A stretch of 64,000 nucleotides of DNA from Mycolicibacterium frederiksbergense (GTDB taxonomy: Bacteria > Actinomycetota > Actinomycetes > Mycobacteriales > Mycobacteriaceae). The position numbers were made by a program, and so were the translations under genes. The notes under the pieces were generated by a model. That model saw only the letters and a list, made by a program, of their open reading frames with translations. It did no database searches and was not told where the DNA came from. The stretch covers positions 62,001 to 126,000 of the forward strand of contig NZ_CP038799.1 in NCBI RefSeq assembly GCF_012223425.1, in the 5' to 3' direction. Every line of letters starts with the position of its first letter. The stretch's first letter is position 1. Below are positions 63,774 through 64,000 of the stretch, piece after piece.

Positions 63774-64000
63774 CTACTTCCAGACCCGGCCGCGCAGAAT
63801 CACCAGGTCGGGGTCACCCACCCCGACTTCGCGCGGGTCCTCGGCGAAGCACAGCAGGTCCGCCGACGCACCGTGTTCCAGCGCCGGGCGACCCAGCCAG
63901 GCCCGGGCATCCCAGCTCGCCGCGCCGAGCGCCTCGGTCGGACTCATCCCGACACCCTTGAGAGCCTCGATCTCATCGCCGATGCGACCGTGGGCGACCA
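63774..64000 (-). CDS. Amidohydrolase family protein, 3' part only
   Basis: The reverse strand has an open frame from the window edge to the stop at 63774, 2 bp after the diflavin reductase gene. The 75 visible C-terminal residues include IEALKGVGMSPTEALGAASWDAR, ARAWLGRPALEHGASADLLCF and DPDLVILRGRVWK. This is the end of the imidazolonepropionase-like amidohydrolase fold (the strand after the last metal-site helix). Position agrees with M. tuberculosis Rv2915c. The catalytic part lies beyond the window. Confidence 0.85.
   Translation of the reverse strand, partial: VAHGRIGDEIEALKGVGMSPTEALGAASWDARAWLGRPALEHGASADLLCFAEDPREVGVGDPDLVILRGRVWK

Overview
The window is high-GC DNA from a mycobacterium, most likely a fast-growing Mycolicibacterium-type species. 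The support is a housekeeping backbone in the same order as I remember it from the Mycobacterium tuberculosis chromosome around Rv2880c-Rv2915c: rlmN, cdsA, frr, pyrH, amiC-type amidase, tsf, rpsB, M23 peptidase, xerC, viuB-like, dprA, comM/yifB, yraN, DUF2469, rnhB, lepB, rplS, lppW-like, trmD, rimM, KH protein, rpsP, SnoaL protein, dacB2 and an amidohydrolase. Frequent GTG/TTG starts, ATGA/GTGA stop-start overlaps, probable leaderless genes, and WXG100 and hemophore families fit this group. No rRNA, tRNA, CRISPR array or insertion sequence was found.

Layout. 155-10928 is a catabolic block: Baeyer-Villiger-type monooxygenase, P450, GH3 beta-glucosidase, a CaiB/BaiF CoA-transferase with two apparent frameshifts, a phosphotransferase, a TetR regulator, an aldehyde dehydrogenase and two SnoaL-like proteins. 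Several of its promoters share a TTTGTAA-type motif. 10933-18000 is the pyrH-frr-cdsA-rlmN group, split by an oppositely oriented three-gene type VII secretion-like cassette (12308-15794). 18059-25239 holds a divergent methyltransferase/MarR pair with two palindromic operators, then a tightly coupled operon of two FtsX-type permeases, an ABC ATPase, an APC permease and a copper amine oxidase.

25328-35302 returns to the backbone (amidase, tsf, rpsB, M23, xerC, viuB, dprA, comM, yraN) with an extra FMN-dependent hydroxy-acid dehydrogenase. 35393-49214 is an accessory island. It carries a GAF protein, sodA between two DUF1206 paralogues with a MerR/SoxR-type promoter, a hemophore-like protein, an FbpABC-type ferric transporter coupled to an AMP-ligase/carrier/acyltransferase fusion, a TesB thioesterase, a CoA-transferase and a dienelactone hydrolase. 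49274-54819 is the translation/secretion block (DUF2469-rnhB-lepB, rplS, lppW-like, rpsP-KH-rimM-trmD).

54988-64000 contains a SnoaL protein, a complete N-acetylglutaminylglutamine amide (NAGGN) osmolyte operon, tandem DacB2-type carboxypeptidases, a diflavin reductase behind an IdeR-like box, and the 3' end of an amidohydrolase gene. Recurring themes are iron (viuB, hemophore, FbpABC, two candidate IdeR boxes), oxidative stress (sodA) and osmotic protection (NAGGN). The strongest candidates for undescribed biology are the ligase-carrier-acyltransferase protein coupled to iron uptake, the type VII cassette inside a housekeeping operon, and the amine oxidase/ABC/APC operon.
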